Source: Mesobacterium pallidum
GTDB taxonomy: Bacteria; Pseudomonadota; Alphaproteobacteria; Rhodobacterales; Rhodobacteraceae
Length of the DNA: 64,000 bases
Reading direction: 5' to 3'
Assembly (NCBI RefSeq): GCF_019966535.1
Contig: NZ_JAIMID010000012.1
Coordinates: 1-64,000, forward strand
Made by a program: the position numbers and the translations under genes. The notes beneath the pieces were generated by a model. That model was not told the origin of the DNA, did no database searches, and saw only the letters and a list, made by a program, of their open reading frames with translations. The first letter of the stretch is position 1. Each line of letters begins with the position of its first letter. Positions 25,292 to 33,335 of this stretch are shown here, one piece after another.

Positions 25292-26491
25292 ATGAACAAG
25301 CAACTGCGCAACGACACCGCTCTGCCAACACATTTCATGACGGACGAACAGCAGGCCCTGGCCGATCAGGCCGGCAAGTTCTTCATGTCCGAATTCCACC
25401 ATCTGAACGCGGAAATGGACGATACTGATGACCTGCCGCCTTCGGTTTTCCCCAAGCTGGGCGAGATGGGATATCTCGGCCTGAACGTGCCGCCGGAATT
25501 CGGCGGGGCCGGGCTCGACTTTACCTCGGCCTGTATCATCACCGAGGAAATGTCTAGGGCCTCGGCGGCCATCGGACTGACCCATGTGGCCCATGACAAT
25601 TTGTGCGTCAACAACATCTATCGCAACGCCAATGACGAGTTGCGCCGAAAATACCTGCCGGGCCTGTGCAACGGCACGCTGGTGGGTGCTCTGGGCCTGA
25701 CCGAACCCGGCGCGGGGTCCGATGCGCTTGGCTCGATGCGGACCACGGCCAAAAAGGATGGCGACGACTACATCCTGAACGGCGCCAAGATCTACATCAC
25801 CAATGGGCCGATTGCCGATCTGGTGCTGGTCTATGCCAAGACATCGCCCGAAAAAGGGGCCAAGGGCATTTCCGCCTTTATCGTGGAAACCGACACGCCC
25901 GGTTTCAAGGTGGCGCAGAAGCTCAACAAGATGGGATTCCGCGGCTCGCCGACGGGCGAACTGGTATTCGAAGATTGCCGTGTTCCGGCCAGAAACATGG
26001 TCGGCAAGCTGGATGGCGGGGTTGCCGTTACCATGTCCGGACTTGATCTGGAACGTGCCATCGTCTGTTTCAACGCTCTGGGCATTGCGCAGCGGGCGCT
26101 GGATATTTCCATCGATTACGCCAAGACACGCCAGCAATTCGGCAAACCGATCGCCAGTTTCCAGATGGTTCAGGCGATGCTGGCCGACATGTATACGCAG
26201 ATCGAGGCCGCGCGCAGCCTGTCCTTGCGCACCGCTGCCATGTGTGAAGGCCTCGAAGAGGGCGAAGGCGGGCGCGGCGAAATCCACAAGCTCACCGCTG
26301 CGGCGATCTACAAGGCCGCTGAGGCGACATCCTTCGTGCTGGACAAAGCTGTCCAGATTCACGGCGGCTCAGGCTACATGCGTGATACCGAAGTGAACCG
26401 GCTGTACCGGACCGGTCGCGTGCTTGAGGTCGGCGCGGGCACCCAGGAGGTTCGCAAACTCATCATCTCCGGCGAATTGCTGAAGAACTAA
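25292..26491 (+). CDS. Acyl-CoA dehydrogenase, isovaleryl-CoA dehydrogenase-like (paralogue of preceding gene)
   Basis: A 399-aa protein with the same layout as its neighbour: LGLTEPGAGSDALGSMRTTA, KIYITNGPIADLVLVYAKT, Glu in MSGLDLERAIV, and GAGTQEVRKLIISGELL at the C-terminus. The start is the ATG at 25292, 13 bp after the previous stop, with GAGGGGGACGAG upstream. Two IVD-type enzymes in tandem suggest action at two successive steps or on two chain lengths of the same branched substrate. Confidence 0.9.
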   Translation: MNKQLRNDTALPTHFMTDEQQALADQAGKFFMSEFHHLNAEMDDTDDLPPSVFPKLGEMGYLGLNVPPEFGGAGLDFTSACIITEEMSRASAAIGLTHVAHDNLCVNNIYRNANDELRRKYLPGLCNGTLVGALGLTEPGAGSDALGSMRTTAKKDGDDYILNGAKIYITNGPIADLVLVYAKTSPEKGAKGISAFIVETDTPGFKVAQKLNKMGFRGSPTGELVFEDCRVPARNMVGKLDGGVAVTMSGLDLERAIVCFNALGIAQRALDISIDYAKTRQQFGKPIASFQMVQAMLADMYTQIEAARSLSLRTAAMCEGLEEGEGGRGEIHKLTAAAIYKAAEATSFVLDKAVQIHGGSGYMRDTEVNRLYRTGRVLEVGAGTQEVRKLIISGELLKN

Positions 26492-26502
26492 GGGGGCGGA
26501 AC

Positions 26503-27357
26503 ATGAGCGAAGCGAAATCAAGGCGTTACGCGTCGGATCTCATGGCGGGCCAGGTTGCCCTGGTCACGGGGTCTGGATCTGGAATGGGCCGGGCGACGGC
26601 GATCGAAATGGCCGCTTGCGGAGCCAGGCTTGCGCTGTTCGCGCGCCGGGAAGAGCCGCTGGAAGAGACCGCCGAAATGATCCGCGCGGCGGGGGGCGAG
26701 GCCTTCGTCGTGCCCGGAGACACCCGCGACGAAGACAGTATTGAAACTGCGATGGGGCGGATCAAGGACCACTATGGGCAGTTGGATGTCTTGGTGAACA
26801 ATGCCGGCGGCCAGTATATCGCGGCCGCCCGCGATATCACCAACAAGGGCTTCGAAGCCGTGATCCGCAACAACCTGATCGGATCTTGGCAGATGACCCG
26901 GGCAGCGGCGGATCACTTCATGTACGACAATGGTGGATCGGTTGTGTTTGTCACCGCCATCTCTGCGCGCACCGCGCTTACCGGCTTTACACACACCGTC
27001 GCCGCCCGCGCCGGTGTGACGGGCATGATGAAAACGCTGGCCGCCGAATGGGGCGAGTACGGCATCCGGCTGAACTGTGTCGCGCCGGGCACGATCAAGA
27101 CCGATGCGCTTGGCCGCTATCCGATTCCGCCGGAACAGTGGAAAAAGCTGAACCGCTCGGTGCTAAACCGGATGGGGGCGGCCGAGGACATCGCAGGCAC
27201 GATCATTTTCCTGGCCTCGAAACTTGGCGGTTTCATCACCGGAGAAGACATTTATGTAGACGGCGGTGAGACCTTGCATATGGGTCATGACGCGCGGGAC
27301 ATGATCAACCCCGCGATGTTCGAAAAACGCGAACGGGGAGATGGCAAGAATGAATAA
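26503..27357 (+). CDS. SDR, trans-2-enoyl-CoA reductase (PECR)-like, non-canonical active site
   Basis: A 284-aa SDR with TGSGSGMGRATAIEMA and NNAGGQYIAAARDI; the basic residue after beta-2 (LFARREE) suggests NADPH. The usual YxxxK is not present: the aligned stretch reads THTVAARAGVTGMMKTLAAEW. This pattern, with AARAGV and later NCVAPGTIKTDALG, resembles peroxisomal trans-2-enoyl-CoA reductase and 2,4-dienoyl-CoA reductase SDRs, so a reductase on enoyl-CoA double bonds is more likely than an alcohol dehydrogenase. Such a step would be needed for unsaturated isoprenoid chains. 11 bp after the previous stop. Confidence 0.8.
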   Translation: MSEAKSRRYASDLMAGQVALVTGSGSGMGRATAIEMAACGARLALFARREEPLEETAEMIRAAGGEAFVVPGDTRDEDSIETAMGRIKDHYGQLDVLVNNAGGQYIAAARDITNKGFEAVIRNNLIGSWQMTRAAADHFMYDNGGSVVFVTAISARTALTGFTHTVAARAGVTGMMKTLAAEWGEYGIRLNCVAPGTIKTDALGRYPIPPEQWKKLNRSVLNRMGAAEDIAGTIIFLASKLGGFITGEDIYVDGGETLHMGHDARDMINPAMFEKRERGDGKNE

Positions 27358-28153
27358 ACAGCCCGTCCTTCTGGAGATTTCCGACAGGATCGCCACGGTT
27401 ACGCTGAACGATCCCGAGCGGCGCAACCCGGTCACCGGAAACGACATGATCGCTGCCCTTCTGAAGACCTTCGCCAAGGTGCAGGCCGATCCTCAGGTCA
27501 GCGTGATGATCCTGACCGGCGCCGACCCGGCCTTTTGTGCCGGCGGCGACATCAAGGAAATGAACGATCCCGACAGCGTGTTCCGCAAGGAGCCGCTGGC
27601 GGCGGCGCAGAGCTATGTTGATGGGGTGCAGCGGCTGCCGCTTGCGCTCTACAACATGGATATTCCGACCATCGCCGCAGTCAACGGCCCGGCGGTGGGC
27701 GCGGGGTGCGACCTGACCATGATGTGCGACATGCGCATCGCGTCGGAAAAAGCAAGGTTCGGCGAGGTGTTTCTGAATCTCGGAATCATTCCGGGCGATG
27801 CGGGCAGCTGGTTCCTGTTGCGTCGTCTGGGCCACCAGAAGGCCGCCGATCTGACCTTCTCAGGGCGCATGGTCGAGGCCAAGGAAGCGCTGGAGCTTGG
27901 TATGGTGCTTGAACTTGTGCCTCATGAAAAATTGATGGAACGTGCCCGCGAACGGGCCGCTGTCATCGCCGCGAAACCGCCGCGTGCGGTGCGGGTCGCC
28001 AAGCGTCTGATGCGCAATGCCGAACGGATGGACCTGCCGGATTTCCTGAATTCCGCGGCGGCCTATCAGGCGCTCATGCATCAGACCGAAGACCACCACG
28101 AGGCGGTTGCTGCGTTCGTCGAAAAACGAAAACCCAATTTCACGGGGCGTTAA
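27350..28153 (+). CDS. Crotonase family protein with altered catalytic residues
   Basis: A 267-aa crotonase-fold protein: FCAGGDIKEMND and NGPAVGAGCDLTMMCDMRIA form the oxyanion hole. The first hydratase Glu is replaced (FGEVFLNLG) and the second position is Asp (AADLTFSG). The IPGDAGSW motif is seen in isomerase-type members such as PaaG relatives. Enoyl-CoA isomerase activity is therefore a better guess than simple hydration. The ATG at 27350 overlaps the SDR stop by 8 bp and has GGGGAG upstream. Confidence 0.8.
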   Translation: MNKQPVLLEISDRIATVTLNDPERRNPVTGNDMIAALLKTFAKVQADPQVSVMILTGADPAFCAGGDIKEMNDPDSVFRKEPLAAAQSYVDGVQRLPLALYNMDIPTIAAVNGPAVGAGCDLTMMCDMRIASEKARFGEVFLNLGIIPGDAGSWFLLRRLGHQKAADLTFSGRMVEAKEALELGMVLELVPHEKLMERARERAAVIAAKPPRAVRVAKRLMRNAERMDLPDFLNSAAAYQALMHQTEDHHEAVAAFVEKRKPNFTGR

Positions 28154-28165
28154 AGGAAAGATCGC

Positions 28166-28648
28166 ATGTCAGACATCACCCAAAAGAAGATGGAGCAAAT
28201 CGCGCAGATGTGGAATGCGCGCGGCAAGGGTCTGATAACGCATATGGCGCTTGAGATCGAAGAGGTCTCGACGGAAGGTGTTCGGGTTCGGATGCCGTTC
28301 AATCCGGACTTTTGCGTCGATGCGGAACAATCGCTGCTCCACGGTGGTATCCTGACGGCACTTCTGGACAGTGTCTTTGGACTGGCGAACTTTGTTGCCA
28401 TCGAAGGCGTCAGTACCATGGCCACTCTTGACCTCAGAGTTGATTACCTGCGCCCGGCCCGTTCACGCGCGGATGTCATCGTTCAAGCGCATTGTTTTCG
28501 CAAGACCCGCCACATCGCCTTCAATTCCGGCAGCGTCTGGTTCGCGGGCCATGAGGATGCTGAAATAGCCAGGGGAACCGCCTCGTTTGCATTGACGCGC
28601 GGCGAAACCAGCCTGTTTGACGCAATGACAAAAGGAAAAACTTCGTGA
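28166..28648 (+). CDS. PaaI-type hotdog thioesterase
   Basis: A 160-aa hotdog-fold protein with the PaaI motif LLHGGILTALLDSVFGLA (residues ~55-73) and VDYLRPARSRADV. These enzymes hydrolyse acyl-CoA esters in the cytosol and often rescue CoA trapped in catabolic intermediates. Part of the acyl-CoA dehydrogenase operon, 12 bp after the crotonase stop, and directly followed by a second hotdog gene, so the two may form a heteromer. Confidence 0.82.
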   Translation: MSDITQKKMEQIAQMWNARGKGLITHMALEIEEVSTEGVRVRMPFNPDFCVDAEQSLLHGGILTALLDSVFGLANFVAIEGVSTMATLDLRVDYLRPARSRADVIVQAHCFRKTRHIAFNSGSVWFAGHEDAEIARGTASFALTRGETSLFDAMTKGKTS

Positions 28649-29049
28649 TGGACGTGCAAACTGTCAATGCCAATGTATCCCGGGTGCCGTTCTTCCGATT
28701 TCTCAACTTTGAGGTCAGAAGTCTAGACAGTCTCCATGCTGAGGCGGAAATGACCTTTGATGACCGCCATGTCGGTAACCCGATCATGGAGTACTACCAT
28801 GGCGGCATAATCGCGAGTTTTATGGAGGCCACTGCCGCCATCGCGGTACAGCCCGATTTCGCCGACGTTCCGGCCAAGCCGATCAACCTGACCGTCGATT
28901 ACCTCAGACCCGGTGTGAAGGGACCGCTTTTTGCGCGCGCTAACGTCACGCGCAAAGGCAAACGGATGGCAAGCGTCAGCGTGCTCAGCTGGCAGACGGA
29001 TCGGGAAAAGGCGGTTGCCGAAGGGCTGTATCACTTCCTTCTGGTCTGA
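28648..29049 (+). CDS. PaaI-type hotdog thioesterase (second copy)
   Basis: A 133-aa hotdog protein with YHGGIIASFMEATAAIAV and NLTVDYLRPGVKGPLF. The ATG at 28648 overlaps the previous stop (TGATG); a GTG one codon earlier is an alternative. The classic HGG is kept but the following Asp position is Glu (SFMEATAA), unlike the neighbour (ALLDSVFG). Its 3' end overlaps the convergent tandem TetR gene by 19 bp. Confidence 0.8.
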   Translation: MDVQTVNANVSRVPFFRFLNFEVRSLDSLHAEAEMTFDDRHVGNPIMEYYHGGIIASFMEATAAIAVQPDFADVPAKPINLTVDYLRPGVKGPLFARANVTRKGKRMASVSVLSWQTDREKAVAEGLYHFLLV

Positions 29050-30395
29050 CCGGGGCAACCGCTTTCAGGGCTACCTTGTCCTGTGGACGGGGTCGCTTCC
29101 CGGTTACAAATGCCTTCCAATAACAGATTGATGAGCATGCTGGAGAATTCAGGCAGTGATAGATATCCTTCCACTCCTGCCTTGTTCGGGTCGAACCATT
29201 CCACCGTCCAGTTTAAGGCACCCAACATCACCTGGCGCAAGGGGACGATCTTGATATCCGACCGTATGGCACCGTCGTCCTGAGCTTCACGGAGTATCCG
29301 ATCCCAGAGTTTTCCATACTCACGGCGAATACCCCTGTGCCTCTCCCTGAAATGATTGGGGAGCATTCCATAGCTTCTGATATTCGCCGAGGTGAATTCG
29401 CTTGCCTTGAAGAGGAAATCCAGGTGCGCCCAGATTGCAGTCGCTATCCTGGCGTAATGATCGTACGGGGCATCGAATTTCCGAACGGCGGCTTCGACAC
29501 CTGCTAGCAAGTCCCTCAGTCCGGCGTTTAGAACTTCGTCAACGATCGCTTCCTTGGAGTTGAAATGGTAATAGACGCTTCCCGCTTTCATGTCCGCTTC
29601 TTCCGCGATCTTTCTCAGCGTGGTCGCCTTGTAGCCATTGTCCCTCAGAACGCGCGCTGCGGCCTTTAGAATTTCTGCACGGGTCTTAGCCGCCTTGCCG
29701 TCGGGATCCGGGATCTTGGCGGGAGTGGCGGGGCACAGCTTCAAGCCTTCGGTACCCGCCTTGCGATGTGGACACATTCCGTCAAGTATCAGCTTACTCA
29801 TTCGTACCGCGAGGATGCGCACCGGATACTTGTCGACATCGTACCATTCTACGGTCCAGTTCATGGCACTCAGGATGAACTGGCGGATCACAGCAGTGGA
29901 TATGTCGCTTCGAAGGTGGCCGGCGCGTTTGGCGTCATTCAGGAATTTGCCCCAGGCCCCTGCATATGATGCACGCAATTCGCGATGCGGGGCGCGTGTT
30001 TCGTCCGACAACATCGGATAGTTCCGAATATTGGCTGACGTGAAGTCGCTGTCGGTCAAGAGATAGTTCAGATGTGTTTCAATCAGCAATTCGAAGGTCT
30101 TGCGAAAACCCTCCGAACTTGTCGGTGCCGACCGAACGATTTCACTGACCGCCTGATATAGTTGACGGACGCCAAGATCGAGAACTTCGCTCAGAATCTG
30201 GTCTTTGGATTGAAAATGATAATAAATGCTGCCGGCCTCAATGCCAGCTTCCTGCGCGATGTCGCGCATAGTCGTTGCGTGATAGCCTTCATACCGAAAA
30301 AGTCGCGCAGCCGCCGAAAGGATACCCTCACGTGTCCTCTCAGACTTGCTCAAGTCTTCGCTCAGTGTCCTGGGTGGGTCAGTCTTGTGTACCAT
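29031..30395 (-). CDS. Tandem TetR regulator (two TetR units in one chain)
   Basis: A 454-aa protein made of two complete TetR repressor units. Unit 1 has its HTH at residues ~20-70 (MRDIAQEAGIEAGSIYYHF) and a ligand domain with FTSANIRNYPML and MNWTVEWYDVDK. Unit 2 begins near 237 (LRKIAEEADMKAGSVYYHF) with FTSANIRSYGML and LNWTVEWFDPNK. The two HTH segments share about 30 of 53 residues. No stop or frameshift separates them. TetR proteins normally work as dimers, so this looks like a covalent pseudo-dimer. Start chosen at 30395; an ATG at 30431 sits almost at the predicted transcription start. The operator at 30442 lies just upstream. Confidence 0.85.
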   Translation of the reverse strand: MVHKTDPPRTLSEDLSKSERTREGILSAAARLFRYEGYHATTMRDIAQEAGIEAGSIYYHFQSKDQILSEVLDLGVRQLYQAVSEIVRSAPTSSEGFRKTFELLIETHLNYLLTDSDFTSANIRNYPMLSDETRAPHRELRASYAGAWGKFLNDAKRAGHLRSDISTAVIRQFILSAMNWTVEWYDVDKYPVRILAVRMSKLILDGMCPHRKAGTEGLKLCPATPAKIPDPDGKAAKTRAEILKAAARVLRDNGYKATTLRKIAEEADMKAGSVYYHFNSKEAIVDEVLNAGLRDLLAGVEAAVRKFDAPYDHYARIATAIWAHLDFLFKASEFTSANIRSYGMLPNHFRERHRGIRREYGKLWDRILREAQDDGAIRSDIKIVPLRQVMLGALNWTVEWFDPNKAGVEGYLSLPEFSSMLINLLLEGICNREATPSTGQGSPESGCPGQTRRK

Positions 30396-30441
30396 TCCAT
30401 TTCGATACTTGCGGGACACGAGACTGTCCATTGCATTAAAT

Positions 30442-30455
30442 CTAACAAATGTTAG
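30442..30455. promoter_or_regulatory. Perfect operator palindrome between tandem tetR and the SDR gene
   Basis: CTAACAAATGTTAG is a perfect palindrome. Rightward: TTGCAT (30431-30436), 16 bp, TAGAAT (30453-30458). Leftward: TTGCGT (complement of 30460-30465) and TAGATT (complement of 30439-30444), 15 bp apart. The outer bases of the palindrome are part of both -10 boxes. Confidence 0.75.
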
Positions 30456-30522
30456 AATAACGCAAGGAACGTTCCGAATCAAGTTCTTTGCCAAGATGAT
30501 AGCGGAAGAGGAGGACCTCCAT

Positions 30523-31284
30523 ATGCGAGGGTTGAGTGGAAAACGCGTGATCGTGACCGGCGGCGGCAGCGGCATCGGGCGCGCGGTGTGCGAACGGTTC
30601 GGCGAAGAAGGTGCCGAGATTGCGATCTTTGACATGAGCGAAGACGGGGCGAAGGAAACGGTTCGCCTGATCACCGAGGCCGGCGGCAAGGCGCAGGCCT
30701 TCAAGGTGGACATCACCGACCGTGCCCAGGTCGACAAGGCTGTAGCCGAGTTCGAGGCCGGGGGTCCGGTCGATGTGCTGGTGAACAATGCCGGCTGGGA
30801 CGTGATCAAACCGTTCCTCGACACCGATCCCGACCTTTGGAAAAAGGTCATCGACATAAATCTTTACGGTCCGCTGAATATGCATCACGCGGTGCTTCCG
30901 GGCATGGTCAAGAACGGCGGCGGCCGTGTGGTCAACATCGCGTCCGACGCCGGACGCGTCGGATCATCCGGCGAAGCCGTGTATTCGGCCTGCAAGGGTG
31001 GCATCATCTCGTTCACCAAAACCGTAGCGCGCGAACTGGCGCGTAAAGGTATTCAATTGAATGCGGTCGCCCCCGGCCCGACCGATACGCCGCTGTTCGC
31101 TCAGGTTGCCGAGGGCGAGGCCGGTCAAAAGATCGCCGAAGGTCTCAAGCGGGCGATTCCGATGAAGCGTCTTGCGCAGCCGACGGATTACCCTGGCATC
31201 ATCTGCTTCCTGTCGTCGGACGACGCAGGGTTCATTACCGGCCAGGTGATTTCGGTTTCGGGCGGCCTGTCCATGCACGGTTAA
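30523..31284 (+). CDS. SDR, 2-hydroxycyclohexanecarboxyl-CoA dehydrogenase (BadH)-like
   Basis: A 253-aa SDR with TGGGSGIGRAVCERFG, an acidic residue after beta-2 (IFDMSED, NAD-type), NNAGWDVIKPFLDTDP, and the active site VGSSGEAVYSACKGG. The NNAGWD and GEAVYSACKGG signatures closely follow BadH, which oxidises 2-hydroxycyclohexanecarboxyl-CoA in alicyclic acid degradation; related SDRs act on other 3-hydroxyacyl-CoAs. The ATG at 30523 follows GAGGAGGACC. First gene right of the tandem TetR and directly under the perfect operator. Two hairpins separate it from the next gene. Confidence 0.82.
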   Translation: MRGLSGKRVIVTGGGSGIGRAVCERFGEEGAEIAIFDMSEDGAKETVRLITEAGGKAQAFKVDITDRAQVDKAVAEFEAGGPVDVLVNNAGWDVIKPFLDTDPDLWKKVIDINLYGPLNMHHAVLPGMVKNGGGRVVNIASDAGRVGSSGEAVYSACKGGIISFTKTVARELARKGIQLNAVAPGPTDTPLFAQVAEGEAGQKIAEGLKRAIPMKRLAQPTDYPGIICFLSSDDAGFITGQVISVSGGLSMHG

Positions 31285-31290
31285 AACGCT

Positions 31291-31322
31291 GGCAGCAGCG
31301 CCGGACTCAAGGCGCTGCTGCC
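31291..31322 (+). terminator. Perfect 12-bp hairpin after the BadH-like SDR gene
   Basis: GGCAGCAGCGCC pairs fully with GGCGCTGCTGCC over an 8-nt loop, 7 bp after the stop. There is no T-run, so it may stabilise the SDR mRNA 3' end rather than terminate. Confidence 0.6.
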
Positions 31323-31351
31323 ATACCGTGCCAAGAGTTACCTCCCCGACT

Positions 31352-31378
31352 GGCCGCGCCTTATGTGCGGCCCTTTTT
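31352..31378 (+). terminator. Rho-independent terminator just before the acyl-CoA synthetase
   Basis: GGCCGC and GCGGCC form a short stem followed by CTTTTT, ending about 20 bp before the next start codon. It would end SDR transcription or attenuate read-through into the synthetase gene. Confidence 0.6.
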
Positions 31379-31397
31379 CATTCTAGAAAGGTTGCGA

Positions 31398-33335
31398 ATG
31401 TTTCAGCCAGGCTCTGACATCCAGCGGACAAGCACGCTGACCTCATTTCTGAAGGGCTGCGGCATTGACAGTTACGAGGAACTCGTCCGCCGTTCGAATG
31501 AAGACCCAGACTGGTTCTGGGGCCAGATCATTGACCATGCCGGGATACGGTTCGCGCGGCCCTACAGCCGGTTGCGAGATATCTCCGAAGGGCCCGAATC
31601 GATCCGGTGGGCCGTCGGGAGTACTTTGAATCTGACGGAAACCTGTCTTGACGCCCGAATTGCCGATGGCTTGGGCGACAAGGTCGCAATCGACTGGGTC
31701 GGCGAAGACGGAAGCCGCCGCCGCTGGACCTATTCCGACCTTACCGCCGAAGCCTCCCGCGTCGCCTCGGCCCTTGCCACGCGCGGTGTAAGGCCCGGTC
31801 AGGCGGTGGGCATCTATATGCCGATGATCCCCGAAATCGAGGCCGCGCTTCTGGGTATTGCCCGGCTGGGCGCGGTTGCGGTGCCGCTGTTTTCCGGTTT
31901 TGCGCCCCATGCCATCGTATCGCGCCTGAACGACGCGGATGCCGTGGCGGTGTTGACGGCGGATGCCACACCCCGGCGAGGCAAGCCGGTCTGGATGGAA
32001 GCGACCCTTGCCCAGGCTTTGACCGACGTACCATCGGTTCATACCGTGATCAGCCTGCGACGGTTCGGCGATGCGGTGGCCGATCCGGCCCGCGATCTGG
32101 ACTGGACCGAAACAGTGGGCCGCGCCAGTCCGGAGTTTGCCGCCGTTCCCGTCAGTGCCGATGACACCTTTCTCATCGCCTATACATCGGGCACCACCGG
32201 GCGGCCCAAGGGTGTCGTGCATACCCATTTGGGCGTGCAGGCCAAGGCCACGGCCGATTTCCTGCTTTGCCTCGACATGAAACGGGATGACCGGCACCTC
32301 TGGATGACCGACATGGGGTGGGTCATGGGACCGCTCACCCTTTTATCGGTGCTCTTGTCCGGTTCGACTCTGGTGCTGGCCGAGGGCGCACCATCAATGC
32401 CCGGCGATCCCTTCAGGCTGCTGCGTCTTGCGTCCGAGATGGAGGTCACGCATCTCGGCGTGGCCCCGACCCTGGTACGGCAGTTCATGACGCAGGATAC
32501 TGAATCTTTGTCGGGCTACGACTTGTCGTCCCTGCGCATCGTCGCCTCGACCGGCGAGCCCTGGACCGAGGATGCCTGGCTCTGGCAGCTCGATCATATC
32601 TGTCGCCGCCGCGCCGTGCCGCTGAACATCTCGGGCGGGACCGAGCTTTTTGGCGCGATCCTGACCTCGACCGTGCTGCACGAGCTCAAGCCCGGCGGAT
32701 TTTCGGCCCAGGCCCTGGGTGTCGGGGCCAAGGTTCTGCGCCAGGACGGCAGCGAAGCCGCACCGGGCGAGGTCGGCGAACTGGTCGTGACCCAGCCGCC
32801 TCTGGGTCTGACCCCGGCCATCAGGGGGGACCGCGATCGCTACCTTGACACCTACTGGTCCACCTTCCCCGGCCTCTGGCGGCACGGCGACTGGGTGCGC
32901 TGCGATCCGGACGGGACATGGTATATCCTGGGCCGGTCGGACGACACGCTGAACATCGCCGGCAAACGCATCGGCCCGCCCGAGATCGAGGCGGCCCTGA
33001 CCGAAACCGGAGAGGTGGTGGACGCCGCGGCCATCGCGGCACCTGATGACATCAAGGGCGTGGCTGTCGTCTGCGTCTGCGTGGCGGCACCAAATGTGTC
33101 GCCGGACGCGGAGCTCGTGAACCGGCTCAAGGATCGTGTCGGGGAGATCGTCTCGAAACCCTTCCGCCCGCGCGAGATCCACTTTGTCGAAGCGCTGCCC
33201 AAGACCCGCAGCATGAAAACCATGCGCCGTGTCGTGCGCGCCGCCTTTCTCGGTGAAGATCCAGGCGATCTGTCGTCGATCAGCAACCCGGAAACCATTC
33301 AGCCCATCGCAGACCTGCAAAAGGAAAAGTCATGA
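31398..33335 (+). CDS. Acyl-CoA synthetase, acetyl/propionyl-CoA synthetase-like
   Basis: A 645-aa ANL-superfamily ligase with an N-terminal ACAS-like segment (YEELVRRSNEDPDWFWGQII), the P-loop YTSGTTGRPKGVVHTH, the DMGWVMGP and SGGTELFG motifs, and a C-terminal lysine region (LPKTRSMKTMRRVVR, where the usual Gly is Met). It forms acyl-adenylate and then acyl-CoA in the cytosol. The start is the ATG at 31398 after AAAGG; earlier codons overlap a terminator. It may activate the free acid substrate or an intermediate; the carboxylate cannot be named. Confidence 0.87.
   Translation: MFQPGSDIQRTSTLTSFLKGCGIDSYEELVRRSNEDPDWFWGQIIDHAGIRFARPYSRLRDISEGPESIRWAVGSTLNLTETCLDARIADGLGDKVAIDWVGEDGSRRRWTYSDLTAEASRVASALATRGVRPGQAVGIYMPMIPEIEAALLGIARLGAVAVPLFSGFAPHAIVSRLNDADAVAVLTADATPRRGKPVWMEATLAQALTDVPSVHTVISLRRFGDAVADPARDLDWTETVGRASPEFAAVPVSADDTFLIAYTSGTTGRPKGVVHTHLGVQAKATADFLLCLDMKRDDRHLWMTDMGWVMGPLTLLSVLLSGSTLVLAEGAPSMPGDPFRLLRLASEMEVTHLGVAPTLVRQFMTQDTESLSGYDLSSLRIVASTGEPWTEDAWLWQLDHICRRRAVPLNISGGTELFGAILTSTVLHELKPGGFSAQALGVGAKVLRQDGSEAAPGEVGELVVTQPPLGLTPAIRGDRDRYLDTYWSTFPGLWRHGDWVRCDPDGTWYILGRSDDTLNIAGKRIGPPEIEAALTETGEVVDAAAIAAPDDIKGVAVVCVCVAAPNVSPDAELVNRLKDRVGEIVSKPFRPREIHFVEALPKTRSMKTMRRVVRAAFLGEDPGDLSSISNPETIQPIADLQKEKS

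Noticed and set aside
30396..30857. N-terminal extension of the tandem TetR to 608 residues
   Set aside because: The extra part overlaps the SDR gene and crosses the operator and promoter; its sequence is serine/proline-rich noise.
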